Shown: positions 17,282-26,525 of the stretch, piece after piece
How positions within the stretch are numbered: position 1 is the stretch's first letter
How the letters are laid out: the number at the start of each line of letters is the position of its first letter
Origin: Acidobacteriota bacterium
GTDB taxonomy: Bacteria; Acidobacteriota; Vicinamibacteria; Vicinamibacterales; CAVVIG01
DNA length: 64,000 bases
NCBI GenBank assembly: GCA_003222395.1
Contig: QHWB01000040.1
Span: 384,488-448,487, forward strand
Direction of reading: 5' to 3'
The notes under the pieces: model-generated
Database searches by the model: none
What the model was told of the DNA's origin: nothing
The model's input: the letters and a program-made list of their open reading frames with translations, nothing else
Program-made: the position numbers and the translations under genes

Positions 17282-18529
17282 ATGGAACACGGACCGATCT
17301 TCGGCGCGATGCTCCAGGAGTTCGACGGAGCCGCGCGACTCCTCAGCCTCGAGCCGGGCATCTGGAAGATCCTCACGAGTCCCAAGCGTCAAATCATCGT
17401 TGCCTGTCCGGTGCAGATGGACAACGGCGAAATCGAAGTCTTCACCGGCTATCGCGTGCAGTACAACATCACGCTCGGACCGGCGAAAGGCGGCATCCGC
17501 TATCATCCCGGCGTCAACCTCGACGAAGTCACCGCGCTCGCCGCCTGGATGACGTGGAAATGCGCGGTCGCGAACATCCCGTTCGGCGGCGGCAAGGGCG
17601 GCGTCATCTGCGACCCGACCAAGATGTCGAAGCGCGAGGTCGAGGCGCTGACGCGCCGTTATGTCGCCGAAATCATCGACGCGATCGGTCCGGAGAAGGA
17701 CGTCCCCGCGCCCGACGTCAACACCAACGATCAGGTGATGGCGTGGGTCATGGACACCTACTCGATGCACGTGGGCCACACGACGACGCCGGTGGTCACC
17801 GGCAAGCCGGTGGAGATGGGCGGATCGCTCGGCCGCCGCGAGGCCACCGGACGCGGCGTGATGATCGCCACGCGCGAGGCCGCGAAGCACGTCGGCATCA
17901 ACCTGAAGGGGGCGCGCGTCGCGGTGCAGGGATTCGGCAACGTCGGATCGGTGTCCGCCGATCTCCTCGCCCGCCAGGGCGCGCGCATCGTCGCAGTGAC
18001 CGACTGGAAGGGCGGCGTCCACAATGAAAGCGGCATCGACATCGACAAGCTGCTCGCGCACGTGCAGCAGCACCGCACGGTGGACGGCTTCAGCGGCGGC
18101 GATCGGCTGGCCGGCGACAAGATCTGGAGCCTCGACGTCGACGTGCTCATCCCCGCCGCGCTCGAAAATCAGATCACGGCGAAGAATGCGTCCGACATCA
18201 AGGCGCGCATCCTCATCGAGGGCGCCAACGGACCGACGACGCCCGATGCCCACCGCCTCCTTCACGAACGCGGCGTCTTCATCGTCCCAGACATTCTCGC
18301 GAACAGCAGCGGCGTCGTCACCTCGTACTTCGAGTGGGTCCAGGATCGGTACGGCTATTTCTGGACCGAGCAGGAAGTCAACGAGCGGCTCGAGCGGAAA
18401 ATGTGCGAGGCGTTCGACGACGTGCTGAGAAACGCACTGAAGTTCAAGGTGGACATGCGGACGGCCGCCTACATTGTCGCGATCAACCGCGTCGCGACGG
18501 TCACGCGGATGCGCGGGATGTACGCCTGA
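17282..18529 (+). CDS. gdh: Glutamate dehydrogenase (short, NAD-type)
   Basis: A 415-residue hexameric-type glutamate dehydrogenase. The catalytic core is [11 protein letters not shown] and [14 protein letters not shown] (active-site Lys in the GGGKGG motif), with a Rossmann domain at [18 protein letters not shown]. The acidic residue region after the glycine loop ([10 protein letters not shown]) suggests an NAD-type or dual-specific enzyme, likely catabolic. Leucine/phenylalanine dehydrogenases are related but shorter. Starts at ATG 17282, divergent from the mutase operon with 170 bases between. A second, different glutamate dehydrogenase is encoded at 24417-25784. Confidence 0.9.
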   Translation: MEHGPIFGAMLQEFDGAARLLSLEPGIWKILTSPKRQIIVACPVQMDNGEIEVFTGYRVQYNITLGPAKGGIRYHPGVNLDEVTALAAWMTWKCAVANIPFGGGKGGVICDPTKMSKREVEALTRRYVAEIIDAIGPEKDVPAPDVNTNDQVMAWVMDTYSMHVGHTTTPVVTGKPVEMGGSLGRREATGRGVMIATREAAKHVGINLKGARVAVQGFGNVGSVSADLLARQGARIVAVTDWKGGVHNESGIDIDKLLAHVQQHRTVDGFSGGDRLAGDKIWSLDVDVLIPAALENQITAKNASDIKARILIEGANGPTTPDAHRLLHERGVFIVPDILANSSGVVTSYFEWVQDRYGYFWTEQEVNERLERKMCEAFDDVLRNALKFKVDMRTAAYIVAINRVATVTRMRGMYA

Positions 18530-19472
18530 TGCGATCCGCTCTCAGCCCGACGACCGCTGGTTGAACCAGCTGGCCGTACGCCACCGGAAGCCACGCCAGT
18601 CCGAGGAGCGCGCGCGTTGCGGCGAACGTCAGGTGTGCAACGAGGCTGAAGGCGAGCAGACGCGGAGCGGGAGCGAACTGACCGAAGAACAGCAGCCAAG
18701 CCGCCTGCGTCGTGCCGAGATGCGCGACCGTGATGGGCAGCGCCGCCGCCATGAAAACCACCGGAAGGAACGTCAGCATCTGTCCGAACGGAATGTCGAT
18801 GCCGAACGCGTGCGCGCCGTAGTAGTGCGCCGCCAGCGACACGAGGAACATCGGCGCGCGCAGCAGCACGACCTGACCGTAACGGACGGCGCTTGCGCGC
18901 CGGAACGTACGGAAGAGAACCCATTCGCGCGGCGCGAACAACCACGTCAAGGCGCGGGCCGGCGTCACGTGAAGGCGCGTGTAGGCGAAGACCGCCAGCC
19001 AGAACGCGGCAACCGCGACGGCGATCGACAGCAGACCGCTGGTGAGCTCCGCGCGAAATCCGAAAACGCCGAGCATCGCCCACAGGACCAACTGCGTGTA
19101 TTCGGTCAGCACCAGAAAAATGACCGTCCCGCCGAGCTCGAGAAACGGCACGTCGAGCCGGCGCCACAGATAGGCAGCGAGCGCGCCGCGGCCGGCGTTG
19201 GTGTTGAAGAACGCGACGACGTAGGATGCCGCGCGGACCGGCAGCAGTTCCCGGAAGGGAACGCCGCCATGAAACCAGCCGACGACGGTTTTCAGAATCA
19301 GCGTGTCCCAGAGGAAATAGACGATCGTGTTCGGGATCATCACCGCAAGGAATGCCACGTAGTTCGCGTCGCGTAGAGAGGCGATCAGACGATCGACGGG
19401 CACGCGCCGCGCGATCAGCGCGAGCACCGCGATCGTCACCATCGCCGGCATCACGCGCTTCATCATCGTCAT
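18501..19472 (-). CDS. Multi-pass membrane protein, lysylphosphatidylglycerol synthase TM-like
   Basis: A 323-residue protein with about 7-8 predicted membrane helices, resembling the UPF0104/AglD-type flippase region of MprF (features such as FFNTNAGRGALAAYLWRR, VFLVLTEYTQL and LPITVAHLGTTQAAWLLFF). It lacks the soluble aminoacyl transferase domain, so it is not a full MprF. Starts at ATG 19472, overlapping the stop of cofE (ATGA); translation is coupled. Its place after three F420-related genes is notable but gives no direct function. Its 3' end overlaps the 3' end of gdh by 29 bases, convergently. Confidence 0.7.
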   Translation of the reverse strand: MTMMKRVMPAMVTIAVLALIARRVPVDRLIASLRDANYVAFLAVMIPNTIVYFLWDTLILKTVVGWFHGGVPFRELLPVRAASYVVAFFNTNAGRGALAAYLWRRLDVPFLELGGTVIFLVLTEYTQLVLWAMLGVFGFRAELTSGLLSIAVAVAAFWLAVFAYTRLHVTPARALTWLFAPREWVLFRTFRRASAVRYGQVVLLRAPMFLVSLAAHYYGAHAFGIDIPFGQMLTFLPVVFMAAALPITVAHLGTTQAAWLLFFGQFAPAPRLLAFSLVAHLTFAATRALLGLAWLPVAYGQLVQPAVVGLRADRIRRTSRASA

Positions 19473-20221
19473 CGAAAGAGATCCATCGCGGCAGGACGTA
19501 CCAGCGACGCACCGGATCCTTCGCCACACCATTCGGCGGCGCCACGAACGACGGCCGCGGGTACGCCGCCCGTCTTGCCCATCACGATCGCAGCGGCGCT
19601 CGACAGCTCGTCGCCGATCGCGATCACGGTCGACTGCAGCGTGCGGCCGAACGGATCGGTACGGCCGCGCCAGTCATCGAGCGGACGCAGGCCGGCGACG
19701 CCGAGCGCGACGTTCACGACGCCCTCACGCCACGGCCGCCCGAACGTATCCGCGACAATCGTGGCGACACGGCGGCCCGATCGTGAGCACAGCGCGACTC
19801 GCGCCCGCTCCGCCGATGCGTCGGGATCCTCAGGCAGAACGGTGACGAAGCCCGGCGCCACGTTCGACGCGTCGACGCCCGCGTTCGCGCACACGAACCC
19901 GTGACGGGTCTCCGCAACGAGAATTCCGCGGTCCATCCGCACGATCCGCCGCGATTCGCGCAGCACGACTTCCACCATCCTGGGATCTTTTCGATACGTG
20001 GCCGCCCACGAATCGGCGACGGGCGAAGGCTCCACGCACGCGAGCTCCACGACGGCCCCTTCGGCCTTCGAGACAATCTTCTGTGCGATGACGACGACGT
20101 CACCATCCTCGAGCGGCCTCGCCCCGCGTTCGAGCGCGCCGGCGATCAACGCGCCGACGTCGTCGCCGCCGCGCACTTCGGGTATCCCCTCGACCGCGAA
20201 CACGCGCAGATCGGCGGCCAT
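19469..20221 (-). CDS. cofE: Coenzyme F420-0:L-glutamate ligase
   Basis: A 250-residue CofE-family enzyme that adds glutamate to F420-0 in a GTP-dependent reaction. Supporting motifs are DGDVVVIAQKIVSKAEG, RRVATIVADTFGRPWREG and DELSSAAAIVMGKTGG, which match the family well. The C-terminal FMN domain of FbiB fusions is absent, as in archaeal CofE. Start ATG 20221 overlaps the FDOR stop by one base (TGATG). Together with the adjacent F420-type oxidoreductase and NADPH:F420 reductase this argues for genuine F420 use by this organism; cofC, cofD and the FO synthase are not in the window. Confidence 0.9.
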   Translation of the reverse strand: MAADLRVFAVEGIPEVRGGDDVGALIAGALERGARPLEDGDVVVIAQKIVSKAEGAVVELACVEPSPVADSWAATYRKDPRMVEVVLRESRRIVRMDRGILVAETRHGFVCANAGVDASNVAPGFVTVLPEDPDASAERARVALCSRSGRRVATIVADTFGRPWREGVVNVALGVAGLRPLDDWRGRTDPFGRTLQSTVIAIGDELSSAAAIVMGKTGGVPAAVVRGAAEWCGEGSGASLVRPAAMDLFR

Positions 20222-20619
20222 CAGCCGACGACGTGAACCTTCTCCGGTTGGATCTTGATGAGCACGCGCTTTTCGCCGGGCGCGCGGTAGGGGTACTTGT
20301 CCTTGCCCATGTACTTCTTTGCCATTTTGTCGATGTGCGCCTCGGCGCCGTCCTCGGTCATCGCCGCGACACGTCCCTGGATGCCCAGATAACGGTACGG
20401 ATTCTCCGGGTCCGCAATTGCCAGGGCGACGCGCGGGTTCTGCTGCAGGTTGCGGTCCTTGACGCGGCCGCGTGCGGTGTTCACGAGCACGTGCGTGCCG
20501 TCCCAGTCGACCCAGACCGGCGTGACGTGCGGCACGCCGTCTGCGTTGACGGTCGCGAAGTTCGCGAACGCTTTCTTCTGAAGAATATCGACGTGCGTGC
20601 TGGGAATCTGTGCGGCCAT
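20221..20619 (-). CDS. PPOX-class, probably F420-dependent oxidoreductase (FDOR)
   Basis: A 132-residue split-barrel protein of the flavin/deazaflavin oxidoreductase superfamily. The segment FATVNADGVPHVTPVWVDWD and VNTARGRVKDRNLQQNPRV, with its basic residues, is typical of F420-dependent FDOR-B members rather than FMN enzymes. The substrate is unknown. A good ribosome binding site (AGGAGG) precedes the ATG at 20619. It lies between npdG and cofE, with 24 bases and a one-base overlap respectively, so the group is an operon. Confidence 0.82.
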   Translation of the reverse strand: MAAQIPSTHVDILQKKAFANFATVNADGVPHVTPVWVDWDGTHVLVNTARGRVKDRNLQQNPRVALAIADPENPYRYLGIQGRVAAMTEDGAEAHIDKMAKKYMGKDKYPYRAPGEKRVLIKIQPEKVHVVG

Positions 20620-20643
20620 GGCGCCTCCTGACTGTGAGTCGGG

Positions 20644-21303
20644 CTACAGTCCGACGACCCGAAAGCGGGCCTCGTGGACTTTGTGACGGCGATTGATGGC
20701 AATCGCCAGCAGCGTGAGCTGTTCGATGGCGCGGGCGCGCGACAGCGGACCGACGTCGACGGCGCGGAGCGCCGCGAGCATCTCGACGATCGATCGTGCG
20801 CCCTCGCGCGATTCCGGCGAATCACCGCAGACGAACTCGTCGCAGTCGAGCGGCCGGCCGACGTCGTTGAGCACGTGGGCCGGCAGCGTCTTGAACGCCG
20901 CCGCGACGCGAACGTGATCGGGCAGCCGCGCGCGGACGTGTTCGGCCGCCGATCCGTCTGCAACCGGCGCAAGCATGGCCGTCCCGCCGCCGAACGTGAT
21001 CGGCACGGTCACGTCGATGACCAGGGTGTCGCGATTGAAGTCCAATCGATGTTGCGCGAGGAGGTCGTCGAGAGTGCCGAAGGGCACGGTGAGGATCACG
21101 ACGTCGGACGCGACGATGGCGTCGCGATACGACGCGCTGCGAACCCGCGCGATTGCCGCAGGCCACGCGGCGACGGTCGCGGCCGCGCGCGCCGGATCGC
21201 GCGACCCGACGACTACGGCGGTTCCGGCGTGAGCCAGCCGCTGTGCGATGCCGCGCCCCTGCTGCCCCGTGCCGCCGATGACGGCCACGGTCCGCCCCTG
21301 CAT
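20644..21303 (-). CDS. npdG: NADPH-dependent F420 reductase
   Basis: A 219-residue Rossmann-fold protein. The dinucleotide motif is VAVIGGTGQQGRGIAQRLA and the SRDPARA segment after it (Ser-Arg) fits NADPH binding. Later VIDVTVPITFGGG and AFKTLPAHVL match the NpdG/Fno family, which shuttles hydride between NADPH and F420. F420-dependent neighbours support this over a generic NADP oxidoreductase. First gene of a four-gene run; TAAGAT ends six bases before the ATG with no Shine-Dalgarno sequence, so it probably has a leaderless start. Confidence 0.88.
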   Translation of the reverse strand: MQGRTVAVIGGTGQQGRGIAQRLAHAGTAVVVGSRDPARAAATVAAWPAAIARVRSASYRDAIVASDVVILTVPFGTLDDLLAQHRLDFNRDTLVIDVTVPITFGGGTAMLAPVADGSAAEHVRARLPDHVRVAAAFKTLPAHVLNDVGRPLDCDEFVCGDSPESREGARSIVEMLAALRAVDVGPLSRARAIEQLTLLAIAINRRHKVHEARFRVVGL

Positions 21304-21309
21304 CCGATC

Positions 21310-21315
21310 ATCTTA
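21310..21315 (-). promoter_or_regulatory. Candidate -10 (TAAGAT) of the F420 operon
   Basis: TAAGAT ends six bases before the npdG ATG. Fits the TANNNT-N6-start pattern of putative leaderless genes in this window. Confidence 0.5.
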
Positions 21316-21371
21316 TGCGACCTTATGCGAGCGGCGCCCGGGATCACTGCGGCCGCAGCAGCTCGTACGCT

Positions 21372-24287
21372 TCAACCACCGGCCGGCTTCGCGACAATGC
21401 CCGCGTGCGCGCGCCCGTTGATCGCGATGTCGAAGGGTTGTTCGAAGCGCAGATGCCGCACGAACTCGGTTTCAGAAACGGCCGGCTGAGCGGCGAGCCA
21501 CGACCAGTCGACGAACCCTTCGCCGACGTCGGGGTTGACGGTGAAGTAGCCGACGTTGCCGGCGGTGAGGTTCTGGAAGAAATGACTGCCCTGCGACGGC
21601 GTGACGCGGAAATCGGCGAACCCGGCCTCGACGATCGCGCGCGCGCCCGCAATCTGATCCCAAGTCACCGGAATGCCGAGCAGCGGGTCGGCCGATCCCC
21701 ACCGGCCGACGCCGATGAGCAGGTACGGACGTCGCGCCGCCAGCAGATCGGCGTTGCAGTGCGCGACCATGTGCGCGATCTCGTGCGTGCGCGTGCGATC
21801 GAACCGGTTCATGTCGACGACCACCACGTCGCGCACGTCGGCAATCGCGCCGTGGCCGAGCACGTTGCGGCTCTCGCACACGAGACGTTCGCGCGCGATC
21901 GCGCCGATGTCGGCGTCGGGGCCCTCCCGGACCCGTCCGAGCGGACGAAGCTGCAGGACGCCGCACTCCGGCGGAGCGCCGCGAGCGAAGCTCACCGCGA
22001 ACTCGATCTCTACGGGCGTGCCGGTCGCTCGCGCGGCGGCGCCGAGCAGCGCGTCGAGCAGCTCGGCAAGTGGAAACAGGTTGTGTTTCAGCACCGGCGC
22101 GAACGTCACGAGCCGGACGCCCGGCCGCGAGACGCCGTCGTACACCGCATCGTTCTCGCTCGAGTACGTCGACCCGACGCGCGCGAGCGTGCCGTCCTCC
22201 TCCGCGGCGGTCAGCTGAAAGCAGGCAGGCAGCGAACGGCTGCTGCTGTCCTGCCCCAGCTCGAGCGCGTAGAACTCGCGTTGCGCGTTGGCGAGCGTGT
22301 CGGCGACCGACGAGAACTGCACGATGTGCCGCGGGTAGCGCGGACAGAACCGGAAGCACGGCGCGCCCGACACTACGGTTTCGCCGAGGCCGAGCGCGAC
22401 GGCGGCGATGCCGTCTTCCGACCGCATCGGGGCCAGCGGATAGTAATTGTGCGATCGCGCGACGCCGGCGAAATCGGGGTAGAACCGCGGTCCGTGCGCG
22501 GCGCCGACCAGCCGCTGCAGAATCACAGCCATCTTCTCTTCCTCGAGGCGGTACGGCCCGCCCGTGAAGTAGCCCTTCGCCACGCGGCTGAACGTTGAGC
22601 CGTAGACGCGCTTGATGGCCGTCAGCAGCTGGCGCAGCCGGACGTCGAGGCGCGCATGGTCGTTCGGCAGCATGTAGGTCGCGTAGATGCCGGCAAACGG
22701 CTGGTACTGCGAGTCCTCGAGCAGGCTCGACGACCGCACGGCGAGCGGGTAGTCGACGGCGCGGAGCAGCGCCGTCAGATCGGCGGTGACCGCCTCCGGC
22801 AGCTCTGCGTGCACGAACCGCCGCTCGATCTCCTCGTCGTCGGCGGTGTTCAGCGCGAAGTCACGGAGCTCGCTCCGCGCCAGGAACTCGTCGAACACGT
22901 CGGTGCCGACGACGACCGCCGGCGGGACGCCGATGTTCACGCCGGGAAATCGTTCGCCGACGCGCGACTGTTCGAGCAGGAGATCGGTGAACGCGAGGCC
23001 GCGCGCTTTCCCGCCGAGCGCGCCTCCGCCGAGGCGCGACAGCGTCGTCTGCGGATTGAACGTGGCGCGATCGAAGTCGACGACGACGCCACGGCGCGTC
23101 TGCTCGCGATAGGCGCGCATGGCGCGGAGGATCTCGCGGCGCAGGTGCTCGACCGTGTCGAAGTCCGAGACCTTGCGCGGGCGCAGCTCGTGGGCGAGCG
23201 CGAATTCGGTGCGCGCCTTGAACCAGCGCGAGAAGTGGTTCCGCTCGGCGTGGTACGCGACGCTCTCGGCCGGCACCCTGGCCATGCACTCCTCGAGCTC
23301 GCGGAGATCGCGCGCGCGCATCACCTCGCGGCCGTGCGGCAGGCGAAACACGAAGTCGCCGAACGCCAGCTGATCGACCATGAACCGCCCGAGCTGCTGG
23401 AGTAGCGTCGCCGATCCTTTCAGGAGGAACGACGCGCCGACCGATCGCGCGAGCGACTGGTTCTCGGCGCGGTTCGATTGCAGCATCACCGGGACGTCGG
23501 GCTGGCGCTCGCGCACGCGGCGCGCGAATTCGAGGCCGGCGTCGCGCGCAATCGCGCCGCCGCGCGGGAACTCGATGTCCGAAATCACGCCGAGGATGTT
23601 CTCTTCGAAATCGGCGAAGTACTGCCATGCCTCCTCGAACGAGCCGCACAGCAGGATCTTCGGCTGCGCCTGGAGCCGCATCAGCTTGTGCGACAGGTTC
23701 ACGCCTTCGGGCAGCAGCCGGTGCGTCTGCCGCATCAACTCGGCGTAGATGGTCGGCAGAAACGACGAGTAGAAGCGGACGTTGTCTTCGATGACGAGGA
23801 TTGCCTGCACGCCGAACTCGCCGGTATCGTGCGCGACGTTGCGGCGATCTTCGACGTACTTGACGATGGCGGGCACCAGGCGCACGTCGCCCTGCCAGAG
23901 GAACACGCGATCGATCGGCGAGCGCTCGCTGGCCGCCGCGATCTCGCCGGCCTCGCGCATGTCGTACGCGAGCGCGACGACCGGGGTGTCGATCCCCGCG
24001 TCGCGCATGCGGCCCGCGAGCCCGACGGCTGACAGGTCGCCGAGATACGCCGACGCGATCACGAGGTTGTAGCGCGCCTTGTCCCACGCCAGCGCGAGCG
24101 CTTCCTCCGCGGTCGACACGTGCGTGATGCCGGGGGTGTAGCGGACGTTGAGATCGAGGAACTCGCGGAGGATCACCTCGTGCAGCTCGCCGTCCTCGGC
24201 GAGAATGAACGAGTCGTACACGCTCGAGACGAGCAGGATGTCGTGTACCCGGAACCGCGCGAGATCCGACAATCGAGGCAAACGCAC
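21372..24287 (-). CDS. Two receiver-like domains fused to a PEP synthase/PPDK ATP-binding domain
   Basis: A 971-residue protein. Residues about 13-150 and 160-335 look like two receiver or pseudo-receiver domains (HDILLVSSVYDSF; then QAILVIEDN with a possible acceptor Asp in GVISDIEFPRGG). From about residue 425 comes a PEP synthase/pyruvate phosphate dikinase N-terminal ATP-grasp domain (LGGGALGGKARGLAFTDLLL, PLAVRSSSLLEDSQYQPFAG, VEIEFAV). The phospho-histidine and PEP/pyruvate barrel domains are missing, so it cannot be a complete PEP synthase; a regulatory or phosphotransfer role is inferred. GTG start at 24287, with TATTGT six bases upstream. Stands alone. Confidence 0.75.
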   Translation of the reverse strand: MRLPRLSDLARFRVHDILLVSSVYDSFILAEDGELHEVILREFLDLNVRYTPGITHVSTAEEALALAWDKARYNLVIASAYLGDLSAVGLAGRMRDAGIDTPVVALAYDMREAGEIAAASERSPIDRVFLWQGDVRLVPAIVKYVEDRRNVAHDTGEFGVQAILVIEDNVRFYSSFLPTIYAELMRQTHRLLPEGVNLSHKLMRLQAQPKILLCGSFEEAWQYFADFEENILGVISDIEFPRGGAIARDAGLEFARRVRERQPDVPVMLQSNRAENQSLARSVGASFLLKGSATLLQQLGRFMVDQLAFGDFVFRLPHGREVMRARDLRELEECMARVPAESVAYHAERNHFSRWFKARTEFALAHELRPRKVSDFDTVEHLRREILRAMRAYREQTRRGVVVDFDRATFNPQTTLSRLGGGALGGKARGLAFTDLLLEQSRVGERFPGVNIGVPPAVVVGTDVFDEFLARSELRDFALNTADDEEIERRFVHAELPEAVTADLTALLRAVDYPLAVRSSSLLEDSQYQPFAGIYATYMLPNDHARLDVRLRQLLTAIKRVYGSTFSRVAKGYFTGGPYRLEEEKMAVILQRLVGAAHGPRFYPDFAGVARSHNYYPLAPMRSEDGIAAVALGLGETVVSGAPCFRFCPRYPRHIVQFSSVADTLANAQREFYALELGQDSSSRSLPACFQLTAAEEDGTLARVGSTYSSENDAVYDGVSRPGVRLVTFAPVLKHNLFPLAELLDALLGAAARATGTPVEIEFAVSFARGAPPECGVLQLRPLGRVREGPDADIGAIARERLVCESRNVLGHGAIADVRDVVVVDMNRFDRTRTHEIAHMVAHCNADLLAARRPYLLIGVGRWGSADPLLGIPVTWDQIAGARAIVEAGFADFRVTPSQGSHFFQNLTAGNVGYFTVNPDVGEGFVDWSWLAAQPAVSETEFVRHLRFEQPFDIAINGRAHAGIVAKPAGG

Positions 24288-24293
24288 GAACCA

Positions 24294-24299
24294 ACAATA
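24294..24299 (-). promoter_or_regulatory. Candidate -10 (TATTGT) of the receiver-PPDK gene
   Basis: TATTGT ends six bases before the GTG start. A GAGGGG lies too far upstream to serve as a ribosome binding site. Confidence 0.45.
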
Positions 24300-24416
24300 A
24301 CCCCTCTTTTGCGCCTTACTCTCGACCGACCCAACGACCAGGATTGAGCCCGAATGGATCCCGGTAACGATCAGGCGACGATCGGCTTCGCCGCCGCAGC
24401 GTTCGACTAGCGGTCG

Positions 24417-25784
24417 TCAGACCAGGCCCTGATCCATCATCGCGTCGGCGACCTTCAGGAAGCCGCCGATGTTCGCGCCGTTGACATAGTTGCCGGGCGT
24501 GCCGAACGCTTCGGCCGTCTCGTTGCAGGTGCGATGGATGGCTTTCATGATCGTGTGCAGCCGATCGTCGACCTCCTCGCGCGACCAGCTGATGCGCATG
24601 CTGTTCTGCGTCATCTCGAGCCCGGAGGTCGCGACGCCGCCCGCGTTGGCCGCCTTCGCCGGACCGTAAAGAATCTTCGCGTCGAGGAACTGGCAGACGC
24701 CGTCGAGCACGGTCGGCATGTTGGCTCCTTCCGAAACGACATACACGCCGTTGCTCAGCAGGTTCGCCGCATCCTTCGCGCCGATCTCGTTCTGCGTGGC
24801 GCTCGGAAAGGCGCACTGCGCCTTGTGCGTCCAGATGGGATGATCCTCGCGCCGCGGATCGACCGGCGTGTACACGGCGCCTTTGTACTTGTCGGCGTAC
24901 TCGCGGATACGGCCGCGGCGGATGTTCTTCAGTTCCATGACGAACTGCAGCTTGTCGGTCGTGATGCCCGCTTCATCGTAGATGTAGCCGTCGGAGTCGG
25001 AAAGCGTCACCGGCCTCGCGCCGAACTGCAGCAGCTTCTCCACCGTGTATTGCGCCACGTTGCCGCTGCCCGATACGAGGCATACCTTGCCCTCGAGCGT
25101 TTCGCGGCGCGTCGCGAGCATTTCCGCCGCGAAGTACACCGCCCCGTACCCAGTCGCCTCGGGCCGAATGAGCGATCCGCCCCAGTTGAGTCCTTTGCCG
25201 GTCAGCACGCCGGAAAACTCGTTGCGCAGCCGCTTGTACTGGCCAAACAGGAATCCGATCTCGCGTCCGCCGACGCCGATGTCGCCCGCCGGCACGTCGG
25301 TGTCGGGACCGACGTGGCGGCACAGCTCGGTCATGAAGCCCTGGCAGAAGTGCATCACCTCGTTGTCGCTCTTGCCTTTCGGATCGAAATCCGACCCGCC
25401 CTTCCCGCCGCCCATCGGCAGCGTCGTCAACGAGTTCTTGAGCACCTGCTCGAACGCGAGGAATTTCAGGATGCCCAGGTTGACCGACGGGTGAAAGCGC
25501 AGCCCGCCCTTGTAGGGACCGATCGCGCTGTTCATCTGTACGCGGAAGCCGCGGTTGATGTGCACGCGGCCCTGATCGTCCTGCCACGGCACGCGGAACA
25601 TGACGACGCGCTCGGGCTCGACCATGCGCTCGATGATCCGCGCGCTGCGGTATTCGGGCCGCCGCTCGAGGACGAGGTCGAGCGACTCGACAACTTCCTG
25701 CACCGCCTGGTGGAATTCGGGTTCGGCCGGGTTCTTGGCCTTCAGCTCCGCCATCAGATCGCGCACGAACGAGGATGTCGTCAT
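24417..25784 (-). CDS. gdhA: NADP-specific glutamate dehydrogenase
   Basis: A 455-residue enzyme of the E. coli GdhA type, assimilating ammonia into glutamate. Motifs include GPYKGGLRFHPSVN, LPMGGGKGGSDFDPKGKSD, GDIGVGGREIGFLFG and the Rossmann loop CLVSGSGNVAQYTVEKLL; the C-terminus NGANIGGFLKVADAMMDQG is typical. It differs from the shorter enzyme at 17282-18529, so the organism separates anabolic and catabolic activities or uses two cofactors. TAGAAT ends six bases before the ATG and there is no ribosome binding site. Confidence 0.95.
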   Translation of the reverse strand: MTTSSFVRDLMAELKAKNPAEPEFHQAVQEVVESLDLVLERRPEYRSARIIERMVEPERVVMFRVPWQDDQGRVHINRGFRVQMNSAIGPYKGGLRFHPSVNLGILKFLAFEQVLKNSLTTLPMGGGKGGSDFDPKGKSDNEVMHFCQGFMTELCRHVGPDTDVPAGDIGVGGREIGFLFGQYKRLRNEFSGVLTGKGLNWGGSLIRPEATGYGAVYFAAEMLATRRETLEGKVCLVSGSGNVAQYTVEKLLQFGARPVTLSDSDGYIYDEAGITTDKLQFVMELKNIRRGRIREYADKYKGAVYTPVDPRREDHPIWTHKAQCAFPSATQNEIGAKDAANLLSNGVYVVSEGANMPTVLDGVCQFLDAKILYGPAKAANAGGVATSGLEMTQNSMRISWSREEVDDRLHTIMKAIHRTCNETAEAFGTPGNYVNGANIGGFLKVADAMMDQGLV

Positions 25785-25790
25785 GGCGGC

Positions 25791-25796
25791 ATTCTA
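25791..25796 (-). promoter_or_regulatory. Candidate -10 (TAGAAT) of gdhA
   Basis: TAGAAT, five of six bases matching consensus, ends six bases before the gdhA ATG; the intervening GCCGCC is no ribosome binding site. Confidence 0.5.
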
Positions 25797-25847
25797 CAGG
25801 GACGCACCGACCGGCCAGCCGACAGGGAGAAGATCCGAGACGCCTTC

Positions 25848-26525
25848 TCAGGTGAGCGAATCGACGAAGGCGCGCCACGTTCGGGCTTCGGCGCCCTCGG
25901 GATCTGCGAACTCGACGCCGCACCACACTTCGGCGCCGGTCGGCGCGTGGTGCGACCACACGCGGTGCGCCTCGAACGACAGCTGCGCCGCGGGGAGCGT
26001 CACGGCGAACGTGGTCGACGATTCGGGCAGCGGATTGCGAAACGCGAGGCGGAGTCCGCCGTAGCTGACGTCGACGACGTGCGCCACCGCGCTCCCTGCG
26101 CGGACGGTGACGGCGTTCGAGATCCGCTTCCGCTTCCACCGCCGCACGGGGAATCGCACCCACCGGTGATCCGCGATCACCGCCGCCACGTGCGCGAGGA
26201 ACCTATCGTCGTTCCACGGTCGCACGAGGTACGTGGCTCCGAGCCGCTGGGCTTCGCTCTCGACGTAGGGATCGCGTGAGGCGTGCGTGAAGATCACGGG
26301 CCGGTGCGGATCGTCGCCGTGGCTCCCGTTCGCCAGCTCCAGCGCCTGGGACGCGTCGTGGCGGAAATCGACGATGAGCAGATCCGGGCTGACCGTCCGC
26401 AGGAGCTCTGCGGCCGACGCGAATTCGCTGACCGGCGCGACGAGATATCCGCGCCGCGCGAGCAGTGCATGCGTTTGACCGAGCGTCGTTCGGTTCGCGT
26501 CGACGAGTAGGATGAGCGCGGCCAT
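25848..26525 (-). CDS. Receiver-PilZ two-domain protein
   Basis: A 225-residue protein: an atypical receiver (1-120) with D9 and acceptor D53 (LLIVDFRHDA) but with the usual Lys replaced (YLVRPWNDD), then a PilZ domain (about 130-225) with the basic stretch VRRWKRKRISN followed by DVSYGGLRL. PilZ domains bind cyclic di-GMP through an RxxxR and a D/NxSxxG motif; both are recognisable here. It probably links phosphorylation state to c-di-GMP. I chose the ATG at 26525 over 26552 because the receiver begins there. Monocistronic. Confidence 0.8.
   Translation of the reverse strand: MAALILLVDANRTTLGQTHALLARRGYLVAPVSEFASAAELLRTVSPDLLIVDFRHDASQALELANGSHGDDPHRPVIFTHASRDPYVESEAQRLGATYLVRPWNDDRFLAHVAAVIADHRWVRFPVRRWKRKRISNAVTVRAGSAVAHVVDVSYGGLRLAFRNPLPESSTTFAVTLPAAQLSFEAHRVWSHHAPTGAEVWCGVEFADPEGAEARTWRAFVDSLT

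Noticed and set aside
17108-18265. A 385-codon open frame opposite the NAD-type glutamate dehydrogenase
   Set aside because: Same antisense artefact; composition is unlike a protein and the sense gene is clear.
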